A stretch of 64,000 bases of DNA from Roseomonas aeriglobus (GCA_016937575.1 JAFHKN010000002.1:1178001-1242000), one strand, 5' to 3'; counted from the stretch's first letter, positions 26,595 to 36,490 are shown. Notes: a model not told the origin generated them from the letters alone. Translations and numbers: made by a program.

Positions 26595-28540
26595 CAGTTG
26601 CCGGCGGGGGCGCCGGTGCCGGCCAGGTCGCCACGGACGCGCGACAGCACCGCTTCGTTGCGCTTCACGTCGACCGCCTTGCGCACGGCAGCGGCGAACT
26701 GTTCGCTCAATTCGCGCCCGCTGACCCCGCCCAGGCCCTGGCGGGTCGACGCGATCAGCGCGGCGTTGCCGGTCGCGTTCCCGGGCTGGATGGCGTCCAG
26801 ATAGACGACGAAATAGCCGCCGCGGTTCGGCGCCTCGAGCATCTTCGCGCGCTTGGCCGCCATCGAGAACATCAGCGCGACCGGCGGAGGCAGTTGGCCG
26901 CCCTGGCGCGCAAGCTCGGCGCGGGTGGCGTTGAGCTGCTGGAGCGGCGGCAGCTTGACGCCGGTGCCCTGAAGCGCGGCGGGGAGCGGCGTGCCGCCGT
27001 TGATCTTGGCGACCGCAGCCGATGCCAGGGCACGGGCCGCACGCAGGTTGCGATCGATCACGAAGTCGCGCGCGACTTGCTCCTTGATCTGGGCGAGCGG
27101 CGGCGGTGCGGCGGCGACGACATTGCCGATACCGACAACGGCGAAGCTGCCGTCCGCATCGGTGGGCACGAGCTGCGGCGAATCGCCCGGCTCGGCTGCG
27201 AAGGCCGCCTGTGCGAGACGCTGGAGCATCGGGTCGGGCTGCGCGGTCGGCGCGGTCGGATCGACGCCGGCGGCGGTCAGCGGCTTCGTCGCCTGGGCGG
27301 CCAGCTTGCCGTCCGCGACGACCTCATCGAACGTCGCATTGCCGCCGATCGCGTCGTCTAGCTTGTCGTGGATCGCAGCCAGCGCCTCTTGCGCCTTCAC
27401 CTTGCCGAGCTCGGCGGTGAGTTCGGGCGTCGCTTCGGCGAGCGACTTGCCCGCGACCGGCTGGATCGAATCGACACGGACGACGTGCCAGCCGAGCGGT
27501 GAGCGCAACGGGCCCAGCACCGCCCCCTGCGCTGCGCCGAACGCTGCGTCGGCGATGGCGGCGCTGGTCGCGGTGGTGATGGCGGCCTTGTCTCCTGCCG
27601 GAATCGTGCTCGGCTCCAACCCGGCGGCACGCGCCGCAGCGGCGATCACGGTGCCGCCCTTGATCTTGGCAGCAAGCGCGTTGGCCGCGGCCTGATCGGC
27701 CACGACGACCTGCGTCAGCGAGCGCTTCTCGCTGGCCGCGAACCGCGCGCGGTTCTGGTTATACGCCTGCGCGATCTCGGCTGCGGTCGGCTGCGCGGTT
27801 GCTGCGACATCGGCTGCCTTCACGACGGCGTAGCGGACGACGCGACGTTCCGGGATGGTGTAGCGGGCTCGCTGGCGGGTGTAATAGGTCTGCAGTTCGG
27901 CGTCCGTCGGCGCCGCGCCACCGTCGATGGCCGACACCGGGATATAGGCGACCGTGCCCTGGCGACGCTCGAGCAACAGCGAGGCATAGGGCAGTGCCAA
28001 CTGCGCCGGCACCTGGCTCGCACCGGCGGTGGGGGCGAGCAGCTGGCGCGACAACATGCCGCGTTCGATATCTTCGCGAATGCCCTTGTCGGTCAGGCCC
28101 TGCTGCTTGAGCAGGTTTTCATAGGCCGTCTGACTGAACTTGCCGTCGAAGCCCTGGAACGCCGGGATGCCCGCAATCTCGCCATCGACCGCTCGCTTGC
28201 TGGCGGCCATGCCGATCTTTTCGGCGAATTTCTGAAGGGCCAGATCGTTGACGACGCGTTCGACGATCGATTCGAACCCACCCTGCGCGACGAAGGCCTC
28301 CATCGTCAGGGCCGGATTTTGTTGGCGGATATTGTCGTAAGCGGTGCGCACACGCTGGCGCAGGTCCGCCTCGCCGATTGCCGCGTTGCCGACCGTTACC
28401 GCCGAACCCGTGCTGGTGCCGCCGTTGCGAACATTGTTGATGTCGCCCGCCGCAAACGCCAGCGCGATCACCGCGAGGATGCCGAGTGTGATCGGAATCC
28501 CGAGCTTTGACTTGGTGATGCGGCGGAAGAAGCTGAGCAT
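26594..28540 (-). CDS. ppiD: Periplasmic peptidyl-prolyl isomerase PpiD/SurA family
   Basis: 648 aa, starting at MLSFFRRITKSKLG with one N-terminal membrane helix (GIPITLGILAVIALAFAAG). A SurA-N-like helical region (about 40-180) contains QGGFESIVERVVNDLALQKF. A parvulin domain near 270-370 has LGPLRSPLGWHVVRVDSIQPV. The rest is periplasmic and chaperone-like. It folds outer-membrane and periplasmic proteins. Divergent from tpiA; the start at 28540 fits the family N-terminus. Confidence 0.9.
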   Translation of the reverse strand: MLSFFRRITKSKLGIPITLGILAVIALAFAAGDINNVRNGGTSTGSAVTVGNAAIGEADLRQRVRTAYDNIRQQNPALTMEAFVAQGGFESIVERVVNDLALQKFAEKIGMAASKRAVDGEIAGIPAFQGFDGKFSQTAYENLLKQQGLTDKGIREDIERGMLSRQLLAPTAGASQVPAQLALPYASLLLERRQGTVAYIPVSAIDGGAAPTDAELQTYYTRQRARYTIPERRVVRYAVVKAADVAATAQPTAAEIAQAYNQNRARFAASEKRSLTQVVVADQAAANALAAKIKGGTVIAAAARAAGLEPSTIPAGDKAAITTATSAAIADAAFGAAQGAVLGPLRSPLGWHVVRVDSIQPVAGKSLAEATPELTAELGKVKAQEALAAIHDKLDDAIGGNATFDEVVADGKLAAQATKPLTAAGVDPTAPTAQPDPMLQRLAQAAFAAEPGDSPQLVPTDADGSFAVVGIGNVVAAAPPPLAQIKEQVARDFVIDRNLRAARALASAAVAKINGGTPLPAALQGTGVKLPPLQQLNATRAELARQGGQLPPPVALMFSMAAKRAKMLEAPNRGGYFVVYLDAIQPGNATGNAALIASTRQGLGGVSGRELSEQFAAAVRKAVDVKRNEAVLSRVRGDLAGTGAPAGN

Positions 28541-28659
28541 TGACGGGCCGTTCGATAGGATGTGACGCGCCGCTTTAGGGGGGCGGGCGCCGCCCATCAA
28601 GCTTGTGCCGCGCGCATGTGCCGCTATCGCAGGTGCCGACGAGACTTGAGGGGAACGAC

Positions 28660-29397
28660 ATGACGCGGCGCAAGCTGGTGGCAGGGAATTGGAAGATGAA
28701 CGGCGATCGTTCGGCGCTGGCTGAACTGGATGCGATCGCGGTGGCAGCGGCAGCGCACCCGGAAGTCGATGTCGCGCTGGCGGTGCCCTTCACCTTGATC
28801 GAGCGGGCGGCCGAACGGGCATCGGGTATTGCGATCGGCGCGCAGGACGTTCACGCGCAGGACAAGGGCGCCCACACCGGCTGCGTATCGGCGGCGCAGG
28901 TCAAGGAAGCGGGGGCGAGCTTCGTCATCGTCGGCCACAGCGAGCGTCGCGGCGATCAGGGCGAGACGAGCCACGACGCCTGGGCGAAGGCCGCCGCGGC
29001 GCACCGCCACGGCCTGAACGTCATTCTGTGCTGCGGCGAGACCGAGGCCGAACGCGACGCCGGCCGCGCCGAGCGCGTGGTCCAGGCGCAGGTCGAAAAG
29101 TCGCTGCCCGACGACGCCGATGGATCGTGGCTGACGCTCGCCTACGAACCGCGCTGGGCGATCGGCACGGGCCGCACGCCGACGCTGGACGAGATCGCCG
29201 GCATCCATGCGATCGCCCGGGCGAAGATGCGGCAGATGATCGGCGAAAGGGCCGACGGCGTGCGCATCCTGTACGGGGGTTCGGTGACGGGCGAGAATGC
29301 CGCGACGATCCTCAACGTGGAGAATGTCGACGGCGCGCTGGTCGGTGGGGCAAGCCTGACCGCCGCGAAGTTCGTGCCGATTATCGACGCTGCGTGA
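28660..29397 (+). CDS. tpiA: Triosephosphate isomerase
   Basis: A 245-aa TIM barrel with the complete active site: LVAGNWKMNG (Lys), VIVGHSERRG (His) and LAYEPRWAIGTG (Glu). The phosphate loop is LYGGSVTGENA. It interconverts DHAP and glyceraldehyde 3-phosphate. GAGGGGAAC lies just before ATG 28660. ppiD is divergent upstream. Confidence 0.97.
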   Translation: MTRRKLVAGNWKMNGDRSALAELDAIAVAAAAHPEVDVALAVPFTLIERAAERASGIAIGAQDVHAQDKGAHTGCVSAAQVKEAGASFVIVGHSERRGDQGETSHDAWAKAAAAHRHGLNVILCCGETEAERDAGRAERVVQAQVEKSLPDDADGSWLTLAYEPRWAIGTGRTPTLDEIAGIHAIARAKMRQMIGERADGVRILYGGSVTGENAATILNVENVDGALVGGASLTAAKFVPIIDAA

Positions 29398-29446
29398 GAG
29401 AGTAGCGAAGCTAATCGCGAACGGACCCGCGGCGTCGACGGCCGGC

Positions 29447-29490
29447 GGCGCTGCGAGCGCCGACCGACGGCATGGGCAGTGCCCATGCCG
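29447..29490. terminator. Two perfect hairpins between convergent genes
   Basis: GGCGCT-GCG-AGCGCC (29447-29461) and CGGCATGGGC-AGT-GCCCATGCCG (29468-29490, 10-bp stem) lie between the tpiA end and the DUF3072 gene end. They could terminate both. No T-run. The 200-nt gap has no other gene. Confidence 0.45.
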
Positions 29491-29597
29491 CCTGCTGGCC
29501 TACGCCGCGCGACAGTTTAGCGACGTCTAGCTTATCCTAACGGTCTGACCGGCGCGGAGACGCGGGCATCCCGAACGTCCCCAGAAGCGACGGTCCC

Positions 29598-29810
29598 TCA
29601 CGCTCCCCGCCCGGTCTCCGCCTGCAGGGCGTCGATCCGCTTGGACGCATCCGCCTTCGTCAGCGTATCGTCGAATTCCGCCCCGGCTTCCTCAGACAAT
29701 GTCTTGAGATAGCTTGCCTGCGCGCCGGTCATCGGCTCGTCGCCGGTGGTCCAGTCGTCGGGGTCCTTCTCGGCGTTTCCTGTCGGGTGGTCCTTTGGGT
29801 TGTCGGTCAT
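29598..29810 (-). CDS. DUF3072 family small protein, likely stress-induced
   Basis: A 70-aa acidic protein with DDWTTGDEPMTGAQASYLKTL, the DUF3072 signature, then EEAGAEFDDTLTKADASKRID, probably helical. Function unknown. The candidate EcfG promoter just upstream suggests induction by general stress. AAGGAAACG precedes the ATG at 29810. Confidence 0.82.
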   Translation of the reverse strand: MTDNPKDHPTGNAEKDPDDWTTGDEPMTGAQASYLKTLSEEAGAEFDDTLTKADASKRIDALQAETGRGA

Positions 29811-29836
29811 GGCGAGCGTTTCCTTTCGCCATGACC

Positions 29837-29861
29837 AACGCCGATGTTCTTTATCCGTTCC
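29837..29861 (-). promoter_or_regulatory. Candidate EcfG (general stress) promoter for the DUF3072 gene
   Basis: On the minus strand GGAAC (29861-29857), a 16-nt spacer, then CGTT (29840-29837) matches the alphaproteobacterial EcfG consensus exactly. It ends 26 nt before the ATG and overlaps the 3' end of the alanine dehydrogenase gene. Confidence 0.7.
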
Positions 29862-30957
29862 ACGCCTCGTAGGCGAGGTCGAGGTCGTCGGCGACCGCCT
29901 TGTATGCGATCTTGCCCTTGTACACGTTCAACCCCGCGGCAAGGTGCGGATCGGCCTTCATCGCGGCCTCGGCGCCCATGTTCGCGAGCTTCAGCGCGAA
30001 GGGGAGGGTCGCGTTGTTCAGTGCGAAGGCCGACGTGCGGGCGACCGCGCCCGGCATGTTGGCGACGCAATAATGAATGACGCCATCGACTTCGAACACC
30101 GGATCCTGATGAGTCGTGGCATGGCTGGTTTCGAAACAGCCGCCCTGGTCGATCGCGATGTCGACCAGCACCGCGCCGCGCTTCATCGTCTTCACCATCT
30201 CGCGGGTGACGAGCTTGGGCGCCGCCGCACCCGGCACCAGTACCGCGCCGATCACGAGATGCGCGTTCTTCACCGCCGCGGCGATCGCCGCCTTCGATGC
30301 ATAGGCCGTCTTGATCTGCGAGCTGAAGAACATGTCCAGCTCAGCCAGGCGGTCGTTGTTGATGTCATAGATGGTGACGTCCGCGCGCATGCCGACGGCC
30401 ATCTGCGCGGCGTTCACGCCCGATACGCCGCCGCCCAGGATCGCAACCTTGGCCGGCGCCACGCCGGGAACGCCGCCCAGCAGAACGCCGCGACCGCCCT
30501 GTTCCTTCTCCAGGTAATGCGCACCGACCTGGACCGACATGCGGCCGGCGACCTCGGACATCGGCTTCAGCAGCGGCAGGCCGCCGCGCGGGGAGGTGAC
30601 CGTTTCATAGGCGATGCAGGTCGCGCCCGACTTCATCAGCCCTTCGGCCTGCGGCTTGTCGGCGGCGAGGTGGAGGTAGGTGAAGAGCACGTGGCGCGGC
30701 TCGAGCAGCGCGATCTCGCTCGCCTGCGGCTCCTTGACCTTCACGATCATGTCGCTCTGCGCGAAGACGTCCGCCGGCGTACCGACGATGCGCGCGCCGA
30801 CGTCGACATAATCCTGGTCGGCGAAGTCGATGCCCGCGCCGGCGTTCGTCTCGACAATGACTTCGTGACCTGCGGCGACCAGTTCGGCCACCGACGGCGG
30901 GGTGAGCCCCACGCGATATTCGTGGTTCTTGATTTCCTTGGGCACGCCGACGCGCAT
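29851..30957 (-). CDS. ald: Alanine dehydrogenase
   Basis: A 368-aa enzyme with MRVGVPKEIKNHEYRVGLTP at the N-terminus, catalytic Lys and His in VKVKEPQ and FTYLHLAADK, and NAD-binding VAILGGGVSGVNAAQMA. It interconverts L-alanine and pyruvate with NAD. Divergent from an Lrp-type gene 131 nt upstream, its likely regulator. A 7-4-7 palindrome lies in its leader. Confidence 0.96.
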   Translation of the reverse strand: MRVGVPKEIKNHEYRVGLTPPSVAELVAAGHEVIVETNAGAGIDFADQDYVDVGARIVGTPADVFAQSDMIVKVKEPQASEIALLEPRHVLFTYLHLAADKPQAEGLMKSGATCIAYETVTSPRGGLPLLKPMSEVAGRMSVQVGAHYLEKEQGGRGVLLGGVPGVAPAKVAILGGGVSGVNAAQMAVGMRADVTIYDINNDRLAELDMFFSSQIKTAYASKAAIAAAVKNAHLVIGAVLVPGAAAPKLVTREMVKTMKRGAVLVDIAIDQGGCFETSHATTHQDPVFEVDGVIHYCVANMPGAVARTSAFALNNATLPFALKLANMGAEAAMKADPHLAAGLNVYKGKIAYKAVADDLDLAYEAWNG

Positions 30958-30973
30958 GATCTCTCTCCGTATA

Positions 30974-30991
30974 AAGTGCGTTGCCGCACTT
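30974..30991. promoter_or_regulatory. Palindrome in the ald/Lrp intergenic region
   Basis: AAGTGCG-TTGC-CGCACTT is a perfect 7-4-7 inverted repeat, 17 nt upstream of ald and 98 nt from the regulator gene. It is a candidate Lrp operator or a leader hairpin of ald. Confidence 0.45.
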
Positions 30992-31088
30992 GTAGCGTCT
31001 TTCCTTCCGAAAATCCGTGCAAAGTCCTCGGGAATTCTGCGACTGCACGCATGGATTTATCGTGCCTCTGCGGTAGAGCGGAAGAACC

Positions 31089-31559
31089 ATGCAACTCGAC
31101 CGTATCGACTCGACCATCCTGCGCATCGTCGCCGAGGATGCCCGCCTGTCCGTCAGCCAGATCGCAGCCCGCGTCGGCCTGTCGCAATCGGCCTGCACGC
31201 GCCGGATGCAGGCACTCGAGTCGTCGGGGCGGATCCTGGGCTACGGCGCCCGGCTCGGCCGTCGCGCGCTGGGGTTCAAGGTGCGTGCGCTGGTCGACAT
31301 TACGCTGTCGACCCAGGTCGAGGAGGATCTGGCGCGGTTCGAGGCGGAGGTCGGGGCGATCCCCGGGGTCGTCGCCTGCGCGCTCGTGTCCGGCAACCAG
31401 GACTATCGCCTGACGATCGTCTGCCGCGACCTGGACGATTACGAACGGTTGCACCGCGAGCATCTGGGCCGGCTGCCCGGCGTGCTGACGATCAGCAGCA
31501 GCTTCGTCCTGCGCGAGGTTCCGACCCGGGGGGAGGCCGATGCGATCTTCGGGGAGTAG
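31089..31559 (+). CDS. Lrp/AsnC family transcriptional regulator
   Basis: A 156-aa protein with an N-terminal HTH (DRIDSTILRIVAEDARLS, then IAARVGLSQSACTRRM) and a C-terminal RAM ligand-binding domain (RALVDITLSTQ, GVVACALVSGNQDYRL). It is divergent from ald, as AldR-type regulators of alanine dehydrogenase usually are, so control of ald by alanine is inferred. Confidence 0.9.
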   Translation: MQLDRIDSTILRIVAEDARLSVSQIAARVGLSQSACTRRMQALESSGRILGYGARLGRRALGFKVRALVDITLSTQVEEDLARFEAEVGAIPGVVACALVSGNQDYRLTIVCRDLDDYERLHREHLGRLPGVLTISSSFVLREVPTRGEADAIFGE

Positions 31560-31868
31560 GCGCGTCTCAGCACGAAGGGGGAGGGCGGGATCGCCCGTAT
31601 GCGAAACCATTTTCCTACATGGCCGAAATCTGCTTCACCCTGTCGGATGAGATCGACGTCACTCTGTCCGACCGAACGCCAGCTTCGAAAGCGGCAAAGG
31701 TGACAAAGGTGACAAAGGCTGACGAATGCACTGCGGTATCGCAACTTTTGGCACCCCGTTGCGGGGCGTTGCGCACAGTGCTAGGCGCCGCCGCGCTATG
31801 CCAATGGAAGGCGCCCAGGTCGTGACCATGACCGTTTCTGTCGGCGACACCGCCGGAAGGTTCCCCCG
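31560..31868. other. Gene-free 309-nt region before kup with a short tandem repeat
   Basis: It holds a 9-bp unit CAAAGGTGA repeated at 31695, 31704 and, slightly changed, 31713. It also has a CCCCG-TTG-CGGGG hairpin (about 31754-31766) and a GGGCGGGA/TCGCCC stem near 31583 that may terminate the Lrp gene. No convincing gene. It may contain the kup promoter. Confidence 0.5.
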
Positions 31869-33794
31869 GTGAGCGCCGCGCTCCCGGCCGACTCACTCCA
31901 TCCCGACAGCGATGCCGATGGCCACTCCCATGCCAAGCAGGGACTGGCCCGGCTCGCGTTGGGGGCGATCGGCGTCGTTTACGGCGATATCGGCACGAGT
32001 CCGCTCTATGCGATGAAGGAAGTGTTCGTCGGTCATCACCCCCTGACCGTCGATCAGCTTCACATCTTCGGCGTCATCAGCCTGATGTTCTGGTCGCTGA
32101 TGCTGATCGTGACGTTGAAATACGTCCTGCTCATCCTGCGTGCCGACAACAATGGCGAGGGCGGCAGCCTCGCGCTGCTCGCGCTGATCCAGCGCCAGAG
32201 CGGTCACGGCAAGCGCTGGGGCCCGAGCCTGGTGATCCTGGGCGTTCTGGCGACCGCATTGTTCTTCGGCGACTGCATGATCACCCCGGCGATTTCGGTG
32301 CTGTCGGCGGTCGAGGGGCTGTCGACCGTCCAGGCCGGGTTCGACGGCTGGGTGCTGCCGATCGCCATCGGGATCATCGTCGCGCTGTTCTATCTGCAGT
32401 CGATCGGCACGGCGCGGGTCGGCAAGGTCTTCGGACCGATCATGCTCCTCTATTTCGTCACGCTCGCGGTGCTGGGGTTGATCAACATCTTCCACCGCCC
32501 CGACGTGCTGATGGCGCTCAATCCGATCTGGGCGGTGCGCTTCGCGATGAACGACGGGACGTTGGCGTTCCTGGCGCTCGGCTCGGTCGTACTGTGCGTG
32601 ACGGGGGCCGAGGCGCTCTACGCCGACATGGGCCATTTCGGCCGCCGCCCGATTCAGTTCGCCTGGGCGATGCCGGTGCTGCCGGCGCTGATGCTCAACT
32701 ATCTGGGGCAGGGCGCACTGCTGCTCGACAATCCGGCGGCGGCGGAAAATCCGTTCTTCTTCATGGCAAGTGAAGACTTCCGCCTGCCGCTCGTCATCCT
32801 GGCGACGATGGCGACCGTCATCGCCAGCCAGGCGGTCATCACCGGTGCCTATTCGGTCGTCCAGCAGGCCGTGCAGCTGGGGCTGATGCCGCGGATTCGC
32901 ATCGATCACACCAGCGCGTCGGAGGCCGGGCAGATTTATATCCCGGTCATCAACTGGGCGTTGCTGGCGATGGTGCTGCTGCTGATCCTCGGCTTCCAGG
33001 AATCGTCCAACCTCGCCGCCGCTTATGGCATCGCGGTCACGGGGACGATGTTCATCACCACCTGCATGATGGGCGTGCTGTTCCGTCGCGTGTGGGGCTG
33101 GCCGGTCCCGATCGTGGCGTTGTTCATCGGCGTCTTCGTGCTGATCGATGGCCTTTATTTTGCGTCCAACCTGACGAAGGTGCCCGATGGGGGCTGGTTC
33201 CCGCTCCTCGTCGGGATCATCATCTTCGTTCTGCTAACGACTTGGGCCCGGGGCCGCGCGTTGATGATCGAGCGGCTGGCGGAAGCGGCGATGCCGGTGA
33301 AGATCTTCATCCAGTCCGCGGCCAGTTCGGCGACGCGGGTGCCCGGGACGGCGGTCTTCATGACGTCGACCGCGGACGGCGTGCCGCACGCGCTGCTCCA
33401 CAATCTGAAGCATAACAAGGTCATCCACGAGCGTGTCATTCTGCTGACCGTCAAGATCGCCGACGTTCCGTTCGTGCCGGAGACGAAGCGGGTGACCCAG
33501 GATGACCTCGGCAAGGGCTTTCACCGTATGGTCCTGAAGTTCGGCTTCATGCAGGAACCCGACGTCCCGAGCGCGCTGAAGCTGGTCGGCAAGGACAAGT
33601 GCGGCGAATTCCGGATGATGGACACCAGCTTCTTCCTGGCCCGCCAGACTTTGCTGCCGTCGGAAAAGCCGGCGATGGCACTGTGGCGCGAGCATCTCTT
33701 CGCCTGGATGCTGCGCAACGCGGAAAGCGCGATGGAATTCTTCCGCCTGCCGACCAATCGGGTGGTGGAGCTGGGGAGCCAGGTGGAGATCTGA
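31869..33794 (+). CDS. kup: Potassium uptake transporter Kup
   Basis: A 641-aa protein with [20 protein letters not shown] at the start of helix 1, the GDxGTSPLY signature of the HAK/KUP family, about 12 membrane helices to residue 450 and a C-terminal cytoplasmic domain. It imports K+ with H+. GTG at 31869 with GGAAGG upstream is the likely start. Monocistronic by appearance. Confidence 0.96.
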   Translation: MSAALPADSLHPDSDADGHSHAKQGLARLALGAIGVVYGDIGTSPLYAMKEVFVGHHPLTVDQLHIFGVISLMFWSLMLIVTLKYVLLILRADNNGEGGSLALLALIQRQSGHGKRWGPSLVILGVLATALFFGDCMITPAISVLSAVEGLSTVQAGFDGWVLPIAIGIIVALFYLQSIGTARVGKVFGPIMLLYFVTLAVLGLINIFHRPDVLMALNPIWAVRFAMNDGTLAFLALGSVVLCVTGAEALYADMGHFGRRPIQFAWAMPVLPALMLNYLGQGALLLDNPAAAENPFFFMASEDFRLPLVILATMATVIASQAVITGAYSVVQQAVQLGLMPRIRIDHTSASEAGQIYIPVINWALLAMVLLLILGFQESSNLAAAYGIAVTGTMFITTCMMGVLFRRVWGWPVPIVALFIGVFVLIDGLYFASNLTKVPDGGWFPLLVGIIIFVLLTTWARGRALMIERLAEAAMPVKIFIQSAASSATRVPGTAVFMTSTADGVPHALLHNLKHNKVIHERVILLTVKIADVPFVPETKRVTQDDLGKGFHRMVLKFGFMQEPDVPSALKLVGKDKCGEFRMMDTSFFLARQTLLPSEKPAMALWREHLFAWMLRNAESAMEFFRLPTNRVVELGSQVEI

Positions 33795-33809
33795 GCCGCG
33801 TGCCTTGCC

Positions 33810-33873
33810 GTTCGTGTTGAGCCTGTCGGGGCACCGGTCCCGAACACGCCCTTCGACAAGCTCGGGGCGAACG
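33810..33873. repeat. Imperfect inverted repeat after kup
   Basis: CGTTCGTGTTGAGCCTGTCG (from 33810) is nearly complementary to the CTTCGACAAGCTCGGGGCGA-type arm ending at about 33873. Such palindromes are scattered in this window. It may terminate kup. Confidence 0.55.
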
Positions 33874-33888
33874 GAGTAAGCGCCTGCC

Positions 33889-35025
33889 ATGTCCCAGCCC
33901 CTCAACATCCTCCACCTCCATTCCAGCTTCTCGCTGGGCGGCAAGGAAGCGCGCGCGGTTCGGCTGATGAACGCGTTCGGGGACCGGGCGCGTCACACGA
34001 TCGTCTCGGGCGTACCCGACCAGCTCGGCGCCCGCGATGCCATCGCCAGGGGGATCAAATACGAGATCGCGCAGAACCCGCCGCCGTTGACGGGAAGCCC
34101 CTCGGTCGCGCGGTTCGAAGCCATTGCCAAGTTCATGGCGCGGTTCGACCTCGTCCTGACCTACAATTGGGGCGCGATCGATGGCGTGATGGCCAGGCGT
34201 GTCTTTTCCAAAGGCATGCCGCCGCTGATCCATCACGAGGATGGGTTCAACGCCGACGAGGCGCTGCGCCTGAACCGCAAGCGCAACTATTATCGCCGCT
34301 TCGCACTGCCGGCTACCCATGCGCTGGTCGTCCCGAGTCATCAGCTGGAACGGATCGCGCTGGATATCTGGAAGCAACCGAAGGGGCGGGTGCTCCGCAT
34401 CTCGAACGGCATTCCCACCGGGCTCTATGCGGCCAAACCCGATCCGAAGGCGATCCCCGGTCTCGTCAAGCGCAACGGTGATTTCGTCGTCGGAACCGTG
34501 GCGGGGCTGCGCGAGGTGAAGGACATCCCCGCCCTTGTCCGCGCATTCGGCGGCCTGCCGGGCAAGGCGAAGCTGGTCGTCGTCGGTGAGGGGCCGGAGG
34601 AAGGCGCGATTCGCGATGCGGCCGACGCCATGTTCCTCGGCGACCAGCTGATCATGCCCGGTTTCCTGCGCGACCCGTACCGCTACATCGGCCTGTTCGA
34701 TGTCTTCGCGCTATCGTCGCGGTCCGAACAACAGCCGATCGTGGTGATGGAGGCGATGGCCGCCGGATTACCGATCGTGGCGCCGCCGGTCGGAGACGTG
34801 GCCGAAATGGTCGCGCCCGAGAACCACCATTATCTCGCCCCCGACCGGCGCGAGGTCGTGCTGCGCGACCGCATCCAGATGCTGCAGAGCCGGCCGGACG
34901 AACGCGCCCGAGTCGGGCACGCGAACCAAGCGCGGGCACGCCAATTGTTCGACGAGTCGGCGATGATTGCCGCCTATGCCAGGCTTTACGCCGATGCCGC
35001 CGGTCGATCGGGCGCACTTGGCTGA
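33889..35025 (+). CDS. Family 4 glycosyltransferase
   Basis: A 378-aa GT-B enzyme: ILHLHSSFSLGGKEARAV at the N-terminus (acceptor domain), VVGTVAGLREVKDIPALVRA in the donor domain, VVGEGPEEGAI, and the sugar-nucleotide motif RSEQQPIVVMEAMAAGLPIV. It transfers a nucleotide-linked sugar, probably to an envelope or exopolysaccharide acceptor. Product unknown. Stands alone. Confidence 0.9.
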   Translation: MSQPLNILHLHSSFSLGGKEARAVRLMNAFGDRARHTIVSGVPDQLGARDAIARGIKYEIAQNPPPLTGSPSVARFEAIAKFMARFDLVLTYNWGAIDGVMARRVFSKGMPPLIHHEDGFNADEALRLNRKRNYYRRFALPATHALVVPSHQLERIALDIWKQPKGRVLRISNGIPTGLYAAKPDPKAIPGLVKRNGDFVVGTVAGLREVKDIPALVRAFGGLPGKAKLVVVGEGPEEGAIRDAADAMFLGDQLIMPGFLRDPYRYIGLFDVFALSSRSEQQPIVVMEAMAAGLPIVAPPVGDVAEMVAPENHHYLAPDRREVVLRDRIQMLQSRPDERARVGHANQARARQLFDESAMIAAYARLYADAAGRSGALG

Positions 35026-35086
35026 TTATTCTCGCCATTTTCGTGCGTTGGGCGTAGGGGCGAGCCAGATTTGACGTGGAGGCGAT

Positions 35087-36490
35087 GTGTTCAAGGGCTT
35101 GACGCCGATTAACTATGGCGGTCGCGAGGTTTGGCCGCTGGTCGAAGGCGGAAAAGGCGTCGCCGCGACGAACCATATGTCGGCGGGCGCCTGGGCGGCG
35201 GCCGGCGGGATCGGCACGGTGTCGGCGGTGAACGCCGACAGCTACGATCCCGAAGGCAAGATCATCCCCCAGATCTATCATGCGCTGACGCGTCGCGCCC
35301 GGCACGAGGAGCTGATCGAATACGCGATCGAAGGTGCCGTCCAGCAGGTGAAGCGCGCCTGGGACATCGCCGGCGGTAAGGGTGCGATCAACATCAACGT
35401 TCTGTGGGAGATGGGCGGGGCGCAGCGCGTGCTGCACGGCGTCCTCGAACGCACCCGCGGGCTTGTCGCCGGCGTGACCTGTGGCGCGGGCATGCCGTAC
35501 AAGCTGAGCGAGATCGCCGCTTCCTACAATGTCAGCTATCTGCCGATCGTCAGCTCCGGCCGCGCGTTCCGCGCGCTATGGAAACGCGCCTATTCTAAGG
35601 CGGCGAACTGGCTGGCGGCCGTGGTCTATGAGGATCCCTGGCTCGCCGGCGGGCACAATGGTCTGTCGAATGCCGAAGACCCGCTGAAGCCGCAGGACCC
35701 CTATCCGCGCGTCAAGGAATTGCGTGACGTGATGCGCGAAGGCGGGATCAGCGACGATGTGCCGATCGTGATGGCCGGTGGCGTCTGGTATCTGCGCGAC
35801 TGGAGCGACTGGATCGACAATCCCGAACTTGGCAAGATCGCCTTTCAGTTCGGCACCCGCCCGCTGCTGACGCAGGAAAGCCCCATTCCGCCGGAATGGA
35901 AGGCCAAGCTGATGGAGATCGAACCCGGCGAGGTTTTGCTCCATCGCTTCTCGCCGACCGGCTTCTATTCATCTGCGGTCCGCAACCCGTTCCTGCGCAA
36001 CCTCGAAGCGCGTTCCGAACGCCAGATCGCCTTTTCGTCGCAGCAGGCGGGCGACCATACCCATCAGCTCGACGTCGGCGTGAAGGGAAAGAATTTCTGG
36101 GTGACGCTGGGCGACCTGATGCGCGCTCGCGAATGGTATGGCCATGGCTTCACGGACGCACTGAAGACCCCGGACAATACGCTCGTCTTCGTGACGCCCG
36201 AGGAAAAGGCGACGATCCGCAAGGACCAGGCTGACTGCATGGGCTGCCTCAGCCAGTGCGCGTTTTCGTCCTGGGCCGATACCGAGACGAATTCGACGGG
36301 GCGCCTCGCCGATCCGCGCAGCTTCTGCATTCAAAAGACGCTGCAGGACATCGCGCACGGTGGCCCGACCGATCAGAACCTGATGTTCGCCGGCCACGCC
36401 GCCTATAACTTCAAGAAGGACCCCTTCTATTCGAACGGGTTCGTACCGACGGTGAAGCAACTGGTCGATCGTATCCTGACCGGCGACTGA
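35087..36490 (+). CDS. Nitronate monooxygenase-like FMN flavoenzyme with C-terminal cysteine cluster
   Basis: A 467-aa TIM-barrel flavoprotein with GGREVWPLVEGGKGVAATNH at the N-terminus, GVTCGAGMPYKL, and FMN-phosphate region VPIVMAGGVWYL then FQFGTRPLLTQ. These are features of the nitronate monooxygenase/2-nitropropane dioxygenase family, usually about 320-350 aa. An added C-terminal part has Cys384-x2-Cys387-x3-Cys391 (DCMGCLSQC) and Cys414, like a [4Fe-4S] or zinc site. GTG start at 35087, with GTGGAGGCG just before. Substrate unknown. Confidence 0.75.
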   Translation: MFKGLTPINYGGREVWPLVEGGKGVAATNHMSAGAWAAAGGIGTVSAVNADSYDPEGKIIPQIYHALTRRARHEELIEYAIEGAVQQVKRAWDIAGGKGAININVLWEMGGAQRVLHGVLERTRGLVAGVTCGAGMPYKLSEIAASYNVSYLPIVSSGRAFRALWKRAYSKAANWLAAVVYEDPWLAGGHNGLSNAEDPLKPQDPYPRVKELRDVMREGGISDDVPIVMAGGVWYLRDWSDWIDNPELGKIAFQFGTRPLLTQESPIPPEWKAKLMEIEPGEVLLHRFSPTGFYSSAVRNPFLRNLEARSERQIAFSSQQAGDHTHQLDVGVKGKNFWVTLGDLMRAREWYGHGFTDALKTPDNTLVFVTPEEKATIRKDQADCMGCLSQCAFSSWADTETNSTGRLADPRSFCIQKTLQDIAHGGPTDQNLMFAGHAAYNFKKDPFYSNGFVPTVKQLVDRILTGD

